Part shown: positions 1 to 8,507 of the stretch, one piece after another
Position numbering within the stretch: position 1 is the stretch's first letter
Layout of the letters: every line of letters starts with the position of its first letter
NCBI RefSeq assembly: GCF_051201625.1
Contig: NZ_CP179203.1
Location: 3,224,001-3,288,000 of the forward strand
Length of the DNA: 64,000 nucleotides
Origin: Shimia sp051201625
GTDB taxonomy: Bacteria; Pseudomonadota; Alphaproteobacteria; Rhodobacterales; Rhodobacteraceae
Direction: 5' to 3'
Translations under genes and position numbers: made by a program
Notes under the pieces: generated by a model
Seen by the model: the letters and a program-made list of their open reading frames with translations, nothing else
Told to the model about the DNA's origin: nothing
The model's database searches: none

Positions 1-188
1 TCGACAACTCCACATCAACCCAAATTCGTGAGGACATCCTCCAAGGCAGCACCCTCACGAAACCCGGGTTCGTTCGTTTAAATCTGAGCGTATTGAAGAC
101 AGACGAGACTGTCGACTTCATCCTATCATCAGTTTCAAAGCTTGCGACAGACTGGGACGAGTTGGTCGGAGACAAACGCGCCGCCTAA
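1..188 (+). CDS. Class V aminotransferase-like protein, C-terminal fragment
   Basis: Only the last 61 codons are in the window (frame beginning at base 3, TAA at 186-188). The segment KPGFVRLNLS followed by a short helical tail is typical of the C-terminus of PLP-dependent class V aminotransferase/cysteine desulfurase-like proteins. The PLP lysine and the rest of the fold lie upstream of the window, so substrate and subfamily cannot be told. Its stop codon overlaps the stop of the converging thioesterase gene. The family call rests on a short stretch and is tentative. Confidence 0.5.
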   Translation, partial: DNSTSTQIREDILQGSTLTKPGFVRLNLSVLKTDETVDFILSSVSKLATDWDELVGDKRAA

Positions 189-616
189 GTCGTTGGTTTG
201 CGATATTTGAACGCACCAGAACCACGTGCAATGATTTCACCGGTTTCATCCAAAATTGTGGCTTCGGCAAAAAATGTACTTTTGCCGCCGCCAGTCGTCT
301 TACCCTCGGCAATCAAAATATGACCTCTGGGGCGTGATAGAAAATTGACCGTCAATGAAAGGGTCAATGCTAGATTTTTACTATTAGGATCGCCAGTAAA
401 ACAACCCGCATAGCCCATCACAGTGTCCAGAAGAGTGGCGTAAATACCGCCATGCGGAATACCCGCTCGATTCATCAGGAAATGTTCAATCGGAAGTCTG
501 AGTCGCGCATATCCAGTTTCCCAGTGCGTCAAACTGAATCCGAGGTGCTTCTGCAAGGCGTAGGGATCTTCTTCAAGCAGTGGGTCAAGTGGAGCGTATG
601 TCATGGACTCTGGCAT
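185..616 (-). CDS. PaaI-family hotdog thioesterase
   Basis: A 143-residue protein of hotdog acyl-CoA thioesterase size. The stretch around GIPHGGIYATLLDTVMGYAG matches the family motif HGG(x)4-5LxDxxxG, where the Asp/Glu-type residue on the central helix takes part in thioester hydrolysis. A second part, LSLTVNFLSRPRG, is the usual central beta strand. It probably hydrolyses an acyl- or aryl-CoA; the substrate cannot be read from sequence. It is the last gene of a minus-strand set with an SDR, a phosphotransferase and a nitronate monooxygenase gene. The ATG at 616 is used; an in-frame ATG at 604 is an alternative. Confidence 0.8.
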   Translation of the reverse strand: MPESMTYAPLDPLLEEDPYALQKHLGFSLTHWETGYARLRLPIEHFLMNRAGIPHGGIYATLLDTVMGYAGCFTGDPNSKNLALTLSLTVNFLSRPRGHILIAEGKTTGGGKSTFFAEATILDETGEIIARGSGAFKYRKPTT

Positions 617-626
617 GCCCGAGAGT

Positions 627-1412
627 TCACACCGCCGTCAAGCCACCGTCGATGGCAATCGCTTGCCCAGTCATAAAGGAGTTCTCTGAGTCACAGATCC
701 ACAACATCGCTTGAACCACCTCTTCGGGACGCGAAACGCGGCCCATAGGCACGCGCGACGCGATATGTGAAAAGGCATCCTTACGGCTGAGCCCAGCCCG
801 CTCACTAACCTGATCAGCTATATCATCAAATAGGGGCGTTGCAGAAAATGATGGACACAGCGCGTTGACACGCAAACCGCGCCTAGCGTTTTCATCCGCT
901 GCCGCTCGAGTCAGGCCCAAAACTGCATGTTTCGCCGCCGCATAAGCGGCCAAATGCCCTGCCCCAACCAGTCCGGCTGCCGAGGCAACATTCAGGATTG
1001 CTCCAGTTCCAGCCTGTTGCATCAAAGGAATTTGGTACTTCAAGCATAAAAAAACACTGCGCGCGTTCACACGCATTGATTGGTCAAACTCATCTGCCGT
1101 CAGGAACTGTAAAGGTTTAAGTTTTTGCCCGATGCCAGCATTGTTGATAGCCACGTCCAGTCGGCCATATGTCTCGGTAATGTGAGAGATGTGAGTCTCA
1201 ACCTGGTCCTCATCAGTTACGTCCACCTCATCGCAAAATACCTCTATTTGCTGTTTTTGCAGCCTTTCGGCGACGCGTGCTAACCCTGCACCAGATACGT
1301 CACTCAACGCCAGCCTCGCCCCCTCCGAAGCGAAGCGCTCCGCAGCCAGCGCCCCAAAACCACCAGCCGCTCCAGTGATTGCAACAACCTGATTTTTGAA
1401 ACGATCAGCCAT
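627..1412 (-). CDS. SDR-family NAD(P)-dependent oxidoreductase
   Basis: Classical short-chain dehydrogenase, 261 residues. The N-terminal dinucleotide motif TGAAGGFG, the NNAG motif (AINNAGIG), a catalytic Ser in LNVASAAG and YAAAKHAVLG (YxxxK) are all present, and the C-terminus GQAIAIDGG is typical. The open frame extends 27 codons further upstream, but the ATG at 1412 is preferred: it overlaps the stop of the upstream phosphotransferase gene (CATGGCTGA), suggesting translational coupling, and it puts the Rossmann motif at the usual place. Probably a 3-hydroxyacyl or alcohol dehydrogenase acting with the adjacent thioesterase; substrate unknown. Confidence 0.87.
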   Translation of the reverse strand: MADRFKNQVVAITGAAGGFGALAAERFASEGARLALSDVSGAGLARVAERLQKQQIEVFCDEVDVTDEDQVETHISHITETYGRLDVAINNAGIGQKLKPLQFLTADEFDQSMRVNARSVFLCLKYQIPLMQQAGTGAILNVASAAGLVGAGHLAAYAAAKHAVLGLTRAAADENARRGLRVNALCPSFSATPLFDDIADQVSERAGLSRKDAFSHIASRVPMGRVSRPEEVVQAMLWICDSENSFMTGQAIAIDGGLTAV

Positions 1413-2418
1413 GCCTCGTAGCCTCAAGTCCAGCCCGCGCAAAACGTGGCACAAACGTACCCAAGCGCATCGCACGGTCCGGGTCAGCAGCATTACCGTC
1501 CATCGCCCGTTTCATCACGCCTTGAATAATAGCACCCATTCGAAAAAAACAAAACGCCAAGTAAAATCCAAACCGGTCAATGCCCGGCAGGCCCATTCTC
1601 CTGCAATACGCAGCAATGAACGCTTCGTCAGACGGTATACCGAGCGCCACACGGTCCACTCCAGCGAGCCCACGACCCTCTTTGCCCTGCGGCATCTGCC
1701 ATTGCATGATTACGGATCCAAGATCGGCAAATGGGTGGCCAATGGTCGATAATTCCCAATCTAGCATGGCCAAAACCTCCTCCCGATGTGGGTCAAACAG
1801 CATATTGTCGATTCGGAAATCACCATGCACCAGTGTACGTCGCCCATCATCCGCTGGCGTATTGGCGGCAAGCCAGTCCATCAATTCGTCCATATCGGGC
1901 AAGCTCTCGGTCTCCGACGCGCGATATTGCTTGATCCATCGGGCTATCTGGCGCTCAAAATAATTTCCTTCAGGACCAAAGTCAGCTAGCCCAACAGCGT
2001 CAATATCCACCAAATGTATGGCGGCGAGCACCCGATTCATTTCGTCATATACGCGCGTGCGCGCGGCGCAAGACATGCCAGCTAAACTTGGATTGTCAAA
2101 ACTGCGGCCAGCAACATGATCCATCACGTAAAAGGCCGATCCAATCACTTTGTCATCCTCACACAGCACCCGCATTCGGGCGACTGGCACATCGCTACCA
2201 GCTAGCGCTTTCTGAACCCGAAATTCACGCTCCACAGCATGCGCCGATTTCAGCAGCTGTCCCGATGGTTTGCGCCGCAAAACGAAACGACCTGATTGCG
2301 TCGTTAGTTGAAAGGTGGGATTAGATTGCCCACCCGTGATTTTTTTTAACTCGAGTGAACCGGCAAATTCTGGCATGTGTTGTTTCAACCAACGCGCTAC
2401 GGCCCGTGAATCTGGCAT
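1405..2418 (-). CDS. Phosphotransferase family protein (APH/ACAD10-like)
   Basis: A 337-residue aminoglycoside-phosphotransferase-fold (kinase-like) protein. The glycine-rich ITGGQSNPTFQL, the ATP-contacting VLRRKPSG, the catalytic loop LVHGDFRIDNMLF (HGDxxxxN) and the metal-binding LDWE (D in LAMLDWELS) are visible. This family often sits with acyl-CoA dehydrogenases and is linked to hydroxyacyl-CoA metabolism rather than antibiotic resistance, which fits the SDR and thioesterase neighbours. ATG at 2418 is chosen over an open extension to 2529, because the extension runs over the preceding gene's end (2477) and carries no recognisable sequence. Confidence 0.85.
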   Translation of the reverse strand: MPDSRAVARWLKQHMPEFAGSLELKKITGGQSNPTFQLTTQSGRFVLRRKPSGQLLKSAHAVEREFRVQKALAGSDVPVARMRVLCEDDKVIGSAFYVMDHVAGRSFDNPSLAGMSCAARTRVYDEMNRVLAAIHLVDIDAVGLADFGPEGNYFERQIARWIKQYRASETESLPDMDELMDWLAANTPADDGRRTLVHGDFRIDNMLFDPHREEVLAMLDWELSTIGHPFADLGSVIMQWQMPQGKEGRGLAGVDRVALGIPSDEAFIAAYCRRMGLPGIDRFGFYLAFCFFRMGAIIQGVMKRAMDGNAADPDRAMRLGTFVPRFARAGLEATRHG

Positions 2419-2476
2419 ATCTTTGTCCAACCGTCGCCTCCACTCTTTTGCCGTTTCACTCCTGCAACAACCACAG

Positions 2477-3472
2477 TCACCGTCCGGACAGACGCGCGTC
2501 GAGGCGGGCTTGCGCCACAAGATACTCACGTTTCATCCGCTCGACCAGCAATGCCGTTGCTACGATCTCCTTGACCGCACCAATCCCCTGCCCCGATCCC
2601 CAAATACTTTTCCAAGTTTTTGGTTTATCCCGCTTTTCACCAAAATTCATCGTCGACAGTTCACCCTCAGGAAGATCATCAGGATTCATTCCAGCATTTT
2701 CGATAGAACCTTTCAGATAATTTCCTGAAACTCCGGTGAATAGGGAAGAATACACGATATCATCAGCACTACTTTCCACGATCATATCTTTGTATCCGAT
2801 AGCGGCATTAGCCTCCTTTGTGGCGATAAAAGGAGAACCAACATATCCGAGATCTGCTCCTATGGCCAAGGCTCCCAGCAAGGCATCTCCGGTTGAAATC
2901 GACCCCGAAAGCAGTAGTGGTCCGTCAAACCAATCACGGATCTCCTGTACCAGCGCAAACGGGGATTGCGGACCAGCATGGCCGCCCGCACCGGCTGCCA
3001 CAGCAATCAGCCCATCAGCACCCTTCTCTATCGCCTTTTTGGCAAATTTATTGTTGATCACATCATGCAACGCGATTCCACCACAGTCATGGGCAGCCTC
3101 ATTCACCTCGCCTCGTGCGCCCAACGAAGTGATCCAGATTGGCACTTTGTGTCTGTTGCAAATCTCAAGGTCGCGATTCAACCGCCCATTAGATCGGTGC
3201 ACTATCTGATTGACGGCAAACGGAGCCGCAGGCTGATCTGGATTAGCTTGATTATAACGATCCAATTCTTCATTGATCTGAGCCAACCACGTGTCAAGCA
3301 ACGGATGTTCGCCTTCTGGTTCACGCGCATTCAAAGCAGGGAAGCTGCCAACAATTCCAGCTTTGCACTGCGCAATAACTAACGCTGGCACAGAAATGAT
3401 GAACAATGGGGCTGCGACCGCTGGAATGCGCAACCCCCGCAGTGCCTTAGGCAAATGGCTGTCGCCGCTCAT
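2477..3472 (-). CDS. Nitronate monooxygenase-like FMN protein (2-nitropropane dioxygenase family)
   Basis: A 331-residue TIM-barrel flavoprotein. Visible family features are IPAVAAPLFIISVPALVIAQ at the N-terminus, CKAGIVGSFPALN, the FMN phosphate region VAAGAGGHAG (with the conserved GGHxG) and LLSGSISTGDALLGALAIGADLGYVGSPF. The reaction known for the family is oxidation of alkyl nitronates; many members act on uncharacterised substrates. The ATG at 3472 follows a clear AGGAG ribosome site; the longer open frame to 3709 is not supported. It heads the minus-strand group with the phosphotransferase (58 bp downstream). Confidence 0.87.
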   Translation of the reverse strand: MSGDSHLPKALRGLRIPAVAAPLFIISVPALVIAQCKAGIVGSFPALNAREPEGEHPLLDTWLAQINEELDRYNQANPDQPAAPFAVNQIVHRSNGRLNRDLEICNRHKVPIWITSLGARGEVNEAAHDCGGIALHDVINNKFAKKAIEKGADGLIAVAAGAGGHAGPQSPFALVQEIRDWFDGPLLLSGSISTGDALLGALAIGADLGYVGSPFIATKEANAAIGYKDMIVESSADDIVYSSLFTGVSGNYLKGSIENAGMNPDDLPEGELSTMNFGEKRDKPKTWKSIWGSGQGIGAVKEIVATALLVERMKREYLVAQARLDARLSGR

Positions 3473-3720
3473 AAACAAGCTCCTAGATTCTATTTTGTTC
3501 ACGGTACGGGCTGTCTGGCGTAAATCAAGTACTGGTTGCGATGAAGGTGTACTTCGGACTTTCAGGCAAGTCACTCTCACTTTTGAACTCTGCCTCCGCA
3601 GTACTCCCCTCAGGCAGTGGCACCGCATTCTACGCACAGTCTTTGTTCGCTTATGCGCAAAAACCCGGATTGTTCCGCGCGTCCCTTGCTCGTACTTTAT
3701 TCTTATCAAGGAGACGCATC

Positions 3721-4632
3721 ATGTCTATCCGCCCTGTTCTTGAAACCAGCATAGCTCAACCCACAACGGAGGGGGCAGGCGTGCATTTACATCGCGCCTT
3801 TGGGTTTCGCGATCCGGACGAACTTGATCCTTTCCTGATGATGGATCACTTCCGCAATGACGATCCTGCAAGATATCAAGCTGGCTTTCCATGGCATCCT
3901 CATCGCGGCATCGAGACTATTACTTATGTCTTATCAGGTGCTGTCGAACACAAAGACTCGCTCGGTAATACTGGCCATCTGGGTGCCGGCGATGTGCAAT
4001 GGATGACTGCAGGGTCTGGTATTTTGCATCAAGAAATGCCTACGCCCGACGCACGCGGCATGAATCACGGATTTCAACTTTGGGCAAACTTGCCCGGCGC
4101 ACTCAAAATGACAGACCCACGTTATCAGGACGTGGTCGCAGGCGAAATCCCAGAGATCACCGACGATGACGGTACTCGGGTCCGGGTCATCATCGGCTCG
4201 TTTTGGGGCCAAACCGGGCCTGTTGACGGAATTGCGGCTGATCCAGTCTTTTTGGATGTATCAATTCCACCAGGTGTAAAGAAAACCTTACCTGTTGACA
4301 CCTACAGGCGCGCTTTTGCCTATGTATTCGAAGGCGAGGCAGCCTTTGCAGACGCTAGCACGCCCACCGGTATTTTGCTCGAAAAAGATGTAGCGGGAAA
4401 AGAAGTAAATATACGCGACCTGTCTGGTGACAGAACCTTGATCAATTTTGGCACTGGCGACGAAGTGACGGTGCAGGCCGGAGAAGAGGGCGTGCGTTTT
4501 CTGCTTGTCTCAGGCAAACCGATCCGAGAGCCCGTCGCTTGGCACGGTCCAATCGTGATGAATACGCAAGCTGAACTAAAGAAAGCATTTTCTGATTTGC
4601 GAAATGGTACATTTATCCAACCGGCCCACTAA
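3721..4632 (+). CDS. Pirin family protein
   Basis: A 303-residue bicupin of the pirin family. The N-terminal cupin carries the metal-binding set HPHRGIETITYV and, further on, the Glu/His in ILHQEMP; the C-terminal pirin domain is present with LLVSGKPIREPVAWHGPIVMN. Pirins bind Fe and have been described as quercetinases or transcription cofactors; which applies here is unknown. ATG at 3721 is preceded by AAGGAG. An upstream open frame to 3541 is rejected as it precedes the ribosome site. Divergent from the nitronate monooxygenase gene. Confidence 0.9.
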   Translation: MSIRPVLETSIAQPTTEGAGVHLHRAFGFRDPDELDPFLMMDHFRNDDPARYQAGFPWHPHRGIETITYVLSGAVEHKDSLGNTGHLGAGDVQWMTAGSGILHQEMPTPDARGMNHGFQLWANLPGALKMTDPRYQDVVAGEIPEITDDDGTRVRVIIGSFWGQTGPVDGIAADPVFLDVSIPPGVKKTLPVDTYRRAFAYVFEGEAAFADASTPTGILLEKDVAGKEVNIRDLSGDRTLINFGTGDEVTVQAGEEGVRFLLVSGKPIREPVAWHGPIVMNTQAELKKAFSDLRNGTFIQPAH

Positions 4633-4721
4633 GAAAAATGATCAAATCATGAGCAAGGTGGTCCTCACCACATGACAGCGGTTTTTGACAATTCCCTCGC
4701 ACCCGATCCTTGAGCACCCGT

Positions 4722-5309
4722 TTAAGCCCCAACGGAGCGGCGCACCATATCACGATAGATGTTCTCAACCTCCCCCAGAGACAAACGACCACCTTCGCGG
4801 AACCAGGTATTCACACCAGTAAGCATAGCGATAACGGCCATTGTTGCGACTTTGGTGTCACGCACTGAAAAGTCACCACTGGACACGCCTGCGCGCAAAA
4901 TCCTTTGCAATTCGTTCTCATAGCGACGACGCAATCCCTCAATAACGATGAAGTTTTGCCGGGTGAGGTTGCGTAGCTCCATGTAGGCTATAAAAACCTC
5001 GTCCGGTCGCTCTGCGTGAAATTGCAAGTGAAAACGTGTAAATTGCTCCAATTGTGCGGTCGGATTACCGATTGGGGCTAGCTTTGAGCGTCCCTCCATA
5101 AGCTCCTCAAGGTGGGTGCGCATTAAGTCAAACAACAAGCTTTGTTTGTCCGGTGTGTAGTTATACAAAGCTCCCGCTTGTACCCCGACGTCTCGCGCAA
5201 TCTGACGCATCGAGACCGCAGCATAGCCGTGCTGCGCAAAAAGCTTAAGCGCGGCATGCCGTACACGTGGGCCTGTTACGCCAGAATGAGAGCCGGTGGT
5301 TCTCGCCAT
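4722..5309 (-). CDS. TetR/AcrR family transcriptional regulator
   Basis: A 195-residue regulator. The N-terminal 50 residues form the TetR helix-turn-helix (ALKLFAQHGYAAVSMRQIARDVGVQAGALYNYTPDKQSLL), followed by an all-helical ligand domain with no cysteine-based sensor. The C-terminal half resembles regulators of acyl-CoA/fatty-acid genes. It is divergent from the small lipoprotein gene and downstream of pirin. It may control the acyl-CoA-type operon at 185-3472, but that is inference; no operator was identified with confidence. Confidence 0.88.
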   Translation of the reverse strand: MARTTGSHSGVTGPRVRHAALKLFAQHGYAAVSMRQIARDVGVQAGALYNYTPDKQSLLFDLMRTHLEELMEGRSKLAPIGNPTAQLEQFTRFHLQFHAERPDEVFIAYMELRNLTRQNFIVIEGLRRRYENELQRILRAGVSSGDFSVRDTKVATMAVIAMLTGVNTWFREGGRLSLGEVENIYRDMVRRSVGA

Positions 5310-5406
5310 ATTTTCAGATTAACTGAACAATCGTTCTTATAAAACCCCTGCTTGCCCTGAACCGCCCACTCAGGCAAAACCAAACAAGTCATAGACCAGA
5401 GGACCC

Positions 5407-5649
5407 ATGAAACTGATTCACCTTCTTGCGCTGATAGTACTGATCGGCTGCAGCCGCAGTTCGGATGACAATCAGCAGATTGATAACAGTGCTGCCATCA
5501 GACAGCCCTATCCAGAATTGTTGCCAATCGAGGACACGTTGGTCATGGATAAACCCCGCCTGAACGAAAACAGTGAAAACGAGTTGGACGCTCGTGCGCA
5601 GCGTTTGCGTAAGCGTGGTGTGGAATTCCGTCAAATGGCCACGCAATAA
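5407..5649 (+). CDS. Small predicted lipoprotein
   Basis: An 80-residue protein with a lipoprotein signal: MKLIHLLALIVLIGC, with the lipobox LIGC and Cys15 as predicted lipidation site. The mature part is short, polar and rich in Asn, Glu and Arg, with no recognised domain. The position just upstream of hom, with a gap of about 114 bp, suggests a conserved lineage-specific envelope protein. No Asp follows the lipid Cys (it is Ser), so outer-membrane delivery would be expected by the general sorting rule. Function unknown. Confidence 0.72.
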   Translation: MKLIHLLALIVLIGCSRSSDDNQQIDNSAAIRQPYPELLPIEDTLVMDKPRLNENSENELDARAQRLRKRGVEFRQMATQ

Positions 5650-5763
5650 TCAGGTCTGTGAAAACACATCCAAGGCCACCCCTTGAGTGGTTCACGCGCC
5701 GTTGCACAGTCACTAGGAAAGAGCTAAACGCTCACGAGTTGTTTCAATCAAGGAGAGCGCCAG

Positions 5764-7050
5764 ATGACCACTCCACTGCGTCTAGGAATTGCAGGGCTGG
5801 GCACCGTCGGTGTCGGAGTCGTCAAGATCGTTCGCCAGAAGGCAAGCCTGCTGGCGTCTCGGACGGGCCGTGAGGTAACGATCTCTGCAATTAGTGCCCG
5901 CTCCCGTACCAAGGATCGTGGCGTAAGCCTTACTGGGTATGCATGGGAGGATGATCCTATCGCTCTCGCCAAACGCGACGATGTTGATGTGTTTGTGGAA
6001 CTTATGGGCGGCGACAAGGGTCCCGCCAAGGCCTCGACCGAGGCGGCACTTACTGCAGGCAAAGACGTGGTGACAGCTAACAAGGCACTTTTGGCGCATC
6101 ACGGTCAAGCCTTAGCGGAAACCGCCGAGGCTGCCGGACAGGTCATCCGATTTGAAGCTGCTGTGGCCGGGGGAATTCCTGTGATCAAAGCCCTGAGCGA
6201 GGGGCTTGCCGGGAACGAAATCACTCGCATCATGGGCGTTATGAACGGCACCTGTAACTATATACTAACACGGATGCAGGACGCCGGCCTGTCTTATGCG
6301 GAAGTTTTTGAGGAAGCCAATCAGCTTGGCTATCTCGAAGCTGATCCAAATCTAGACGTCGGCGGCATCGACGCTGGGCACAAACTTTCTTTGCTGTCGT
6401 CCATTGCCTTTGGCACGAGAGTAAACTTTGGCAGTGTCGAACTAGAAGGCATTCAACGGATCTCCATTGAAGACATCCTCCAAGCCGAAGATCTTGGCTT
6501 TAAGATCAAGCTTTTGGGTGTAGCCCAAATGACGGGGCGTGGCCTCGAGCAACGCATGTCGCCATGCCTCGTGCCTGTAGACAGTCCATTGGGCCAGTTA
6601 ACGGGCGGGACCAATATGGTGGTTATTGAGGGTGATGCGGTCGAACAAATTGTACTGCGCGGCCCCGGGGCGGGTGAAGGACCGACGGCGAGCGCCGTCA
6701 TGGGCGATATCTGCGACCTGGCGCGTGGGTTCCGCCAGCCGACTTTCGGAATGCCTGCCAAGGACTTGACCGCGGCCAATACCGCGCAGTCAAACTCCCC
6801 AGCACCCTTCTATCTGCACTTGACCCTTCAAGATCGTCCCGGTGCGTTAGCAAAAATTGCCGCCGCGCTTGGTGAACACGGAATTAGCATAGATCGGATG
6901 CGCCAAACTCGCCACAACGATACCGCTGCCCCGGTGCTGATTGTGACCCATCGCACACAGCGGGCCGGTTTGGATGCCGCCATTCATGCGATGCAAGCAT
7001 CTGGCGTTATGGCCGCAGATCCAGTCGCACTGCGAATTGAAACCGCCTGA
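5764..7050 (+). CDS. hom: Homoserine dehydrogenase
   Basis: A 428-residue enzyme reducing aspartate semialdehyde to homoserine in threonine/methionine synthesis. The N-terminal NAD(P) motif GLGTVGVGVV, the family signature around VMNGTCNYILTRM and a C-terminal ACT domain (about residues 350-428, beginning FYLHLTLQDRPGALAKIA) are visible. The ACT domain implies allosteric feedback control. ATG at 5764 is preceded by AAGGAG. Upstream is a small lipoprotein gene and downstream is glpX, the usual hom-glpX-recJ arrangement of Rhodobacteraceae. Confidence 0.95.
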   Translation: MTTPLRLGIAGLGTVGVGVVKIVRQKASLLASRTGREVTISAISARSRTKDRGVSLTGYAWEDDPIALAKRDDVDVFVELMGGDKGPAKASTEAALTAGKDVVTANKALLAHHGQALAETAEAAGQVIRFEAAVAGGIPVIKALSEGLAGNEITRIMGVMNGTCNYILTRMQDAGLSYAEVFEEANQLGYLEADPNLDVGGIDAGHKLSLLSSIAFGTRVNFGSVELEGIQRISIEDILQAEDLGFKIKLLGVAQMTGRGLEQRMSPCLVPVDSPLGQLTGGTNMVVIEGDAVEQIVLRGPGAGEGPTASAVMGDICDLARGFRQPTFGMPAKDLTAANTAQSNSPAPFYLHLTLQDRPGALAKIAAALGEHGISIDRMRQTRHNDTAAPVLIVTHRTQRAGLDAAIHAMQASGVMAADPVALRIETA

Positions 7051-7247
7051 TCCGGTCAAGTCGGTGTTGTAACTAAAGCGTCTAAGCCAGAGCACAACGT
7101 GAAGGCACCGGGATTATTAAGCCCTTATGTGCTCAGCGTGAAACAGTTGTCCTCATTAGACGGTGGCTGATCCTTGCTGGACTTCCAACGCTAGCGCGGA
7201 TACGCCTGCATCGCGCGGGCACCAATGCAAAACATAAGGATGTTTCA

Positions 7248-8216
7248 ATGACGACCAAGCCGGAATTTCACGACCGCATGCTATCTCTAGGTCTTGCTCG
7301 AGTCGCCGAACAGGCAGCAATCGCATCAGCGGCCCTGATTGGAAACGGCGATGAGAAAGCTGCAGACCAAGCTGCTGTTAACGCCATGCGCGAACAACTT
7401 AATCTTCTCGACATTGCTGGGGTCGTAGTAATTGGTGAAGGCGAGCGGGACGAAGCCCCAATGCTCTATATCGGTGAAAAAGTTGGCTCTGGCGACGGAC
7501 CTGGGGTGGATATCGCTTTGGATCCACTGGAGGGGACCACGCTGACGGCCAAAGACATGCCAAACGCACTTACTGTGATCGCCATGGGGCCTCGCGGCTC
7601 CATGCTGCACGCCCCAGATGTTTATATGGATAAGTTAGCCATAGGGCCCGGTTATCCAGAAAACGTTGTGTCTCTTGACATGAGCCCGAAAGAACGAGTC
7701 GAAGCACTGGCTGCATCCAAAAATTGCGCCACCTCTGATATCACAGTATGCATTCTTGAACGGCCACGCCACGACGATATGATAGCGGAGGTGCGTTCAA
7801 CTGGCTCGTCGATCCGGCTGATTACTGATGGTGATGTCGCAGGCGTCATGCACTGTGCCGAGGCAGAAGAAACTGGTATCGACATGTATATGGGCCGAGG
7901 GGGCGCTCCAGAAGGAGTTTTAGCGGCTGCAGCATTGAAATGCATGGGAGGCCAGATGTGGGGGCGCCTGACGTTCCGCAACGACGATGAACGCAGCCGA
8001 GCCGCAAAAGCCGGCATCACCAACCTCGAGCGGATTTACAGCCGCGATGAGATGGTGACTGGTGATGTAATCTTCGCTGCCACCGGCGTAACTGGAGGCT
8101 CGCTGCTTCCCGCTATCAAACGCCAACCGGGTTGGGTGGAAACGTCGACACTGCTGATGCGCTCCAAGTCTGGATCAGTCCGGCGCATGAATTATCGCGC
8201 ACCCATCGAGAGCTAA
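7248..8216 (+). CDS. glpX: Fructose-1,6-bisphosphatase, class II
   Basis: A 322-residue GlpX-type fructose bisphosphatase of gluconeogenesis/Calvin-type sugar interconversion. Signatures include VVIGEGERDEAPMLYIGE and the metal-binding DIALDPLEGTT, plus GRGGAPEGVLAAAALKCMGG. The ATG at 7248 has AAGGATG upstream. The 197 bp preceding it holds no gene. The stop at 8214-8216 is directly followed by the ATG of the isochorismatase remnant, so that reading frame can be reached by termination-reinitiation. Confidence 0.95.
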   Translation: MTTKPEFHDRMLSLGLARVAEQAAIASAALIGNGDEKAADQAAVNAMREQLNLLDIAGVVVIGEGERDEAPMLYIGEKVGSGDGPGVDIALDPLEGTTLTAKDMPNALTVIAMGPRGSMLHAPDVYMDKLAIGPGYPENVVSLDMSPKERVEALAASKNCATSDITVCILERPRHDDMIAEVRSTGSSIRLITDGDVAGVMHCAEAEETGIDMYMGRGGAPEGVLAAAALKCMGGQMWGRLTFRNDDERSRAAKAGITNLERIYSRDEMVTGDVIFAATGVTGGSLLPAIKRQPGWVETSTLLMRSKSGSVRRMNYRAPIES

Positions 8217-8507
8217 ATGACGCGCGCACTTGTCCTGATCGACAAACATGAGGGCATGACCAGCCTTCTCTTGGGCGCGCGCAATAATAACCAGTCAGAA
8301 AACAGCACCGTGCGACTTCTGGCGCAGTATCGCTCGCTGGGGCGGCCCGTTGAACAAGAACAGCACCTTTCAACCCGCCGATCCAGCCCCCGGCATGCTG
8401 ACAGTGGCGACACGGCCATCAAACCAGAAGTTGCACCAATCGCCAGGTTGCATGAAGAATTTGGCCAGCCTAGCAGCACAATCAACATTCTGAAAGATCT
8501 CTCATGA
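8217..8507 (+). pseudogene. Truncated isochorismatase/cysteine hydrolase remnant
   Basis: A 96-residue frame whose first two thirds resemble the N-terminus of isochorismatase-like cysteine hydrolases: RALVLIDKHEGMT with the catalytic-type Asp, GARNN, RLLAQYRSLGRPV and SPRHADSGDTAIKPEV. The family is normally about 180 residues; here the part that should bear the catalytic Lys and Cys is gone and the C-terminus is unrelated. It begins immediately after the glpX stop and its TGA overlaps the recJ ATG (ATGA), so the frame is kept open and coupled at both ends. It may be a decayed gene retained for translational coupling, or a small protein with a new role. Confidence 0.6.

Noticed and set aside
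4650..4690. Small GTGGT/ACCAC hairpin with a later T5 run after pirin
   Set aside because: The stem has only five pairs and the T run is about 12 bases away; too weak to call a terminator.
5658..5873. Open frame between the small lipoprotein and hom
   Set aside because: It overlaps the hom start in another frame and shows no protein family features.
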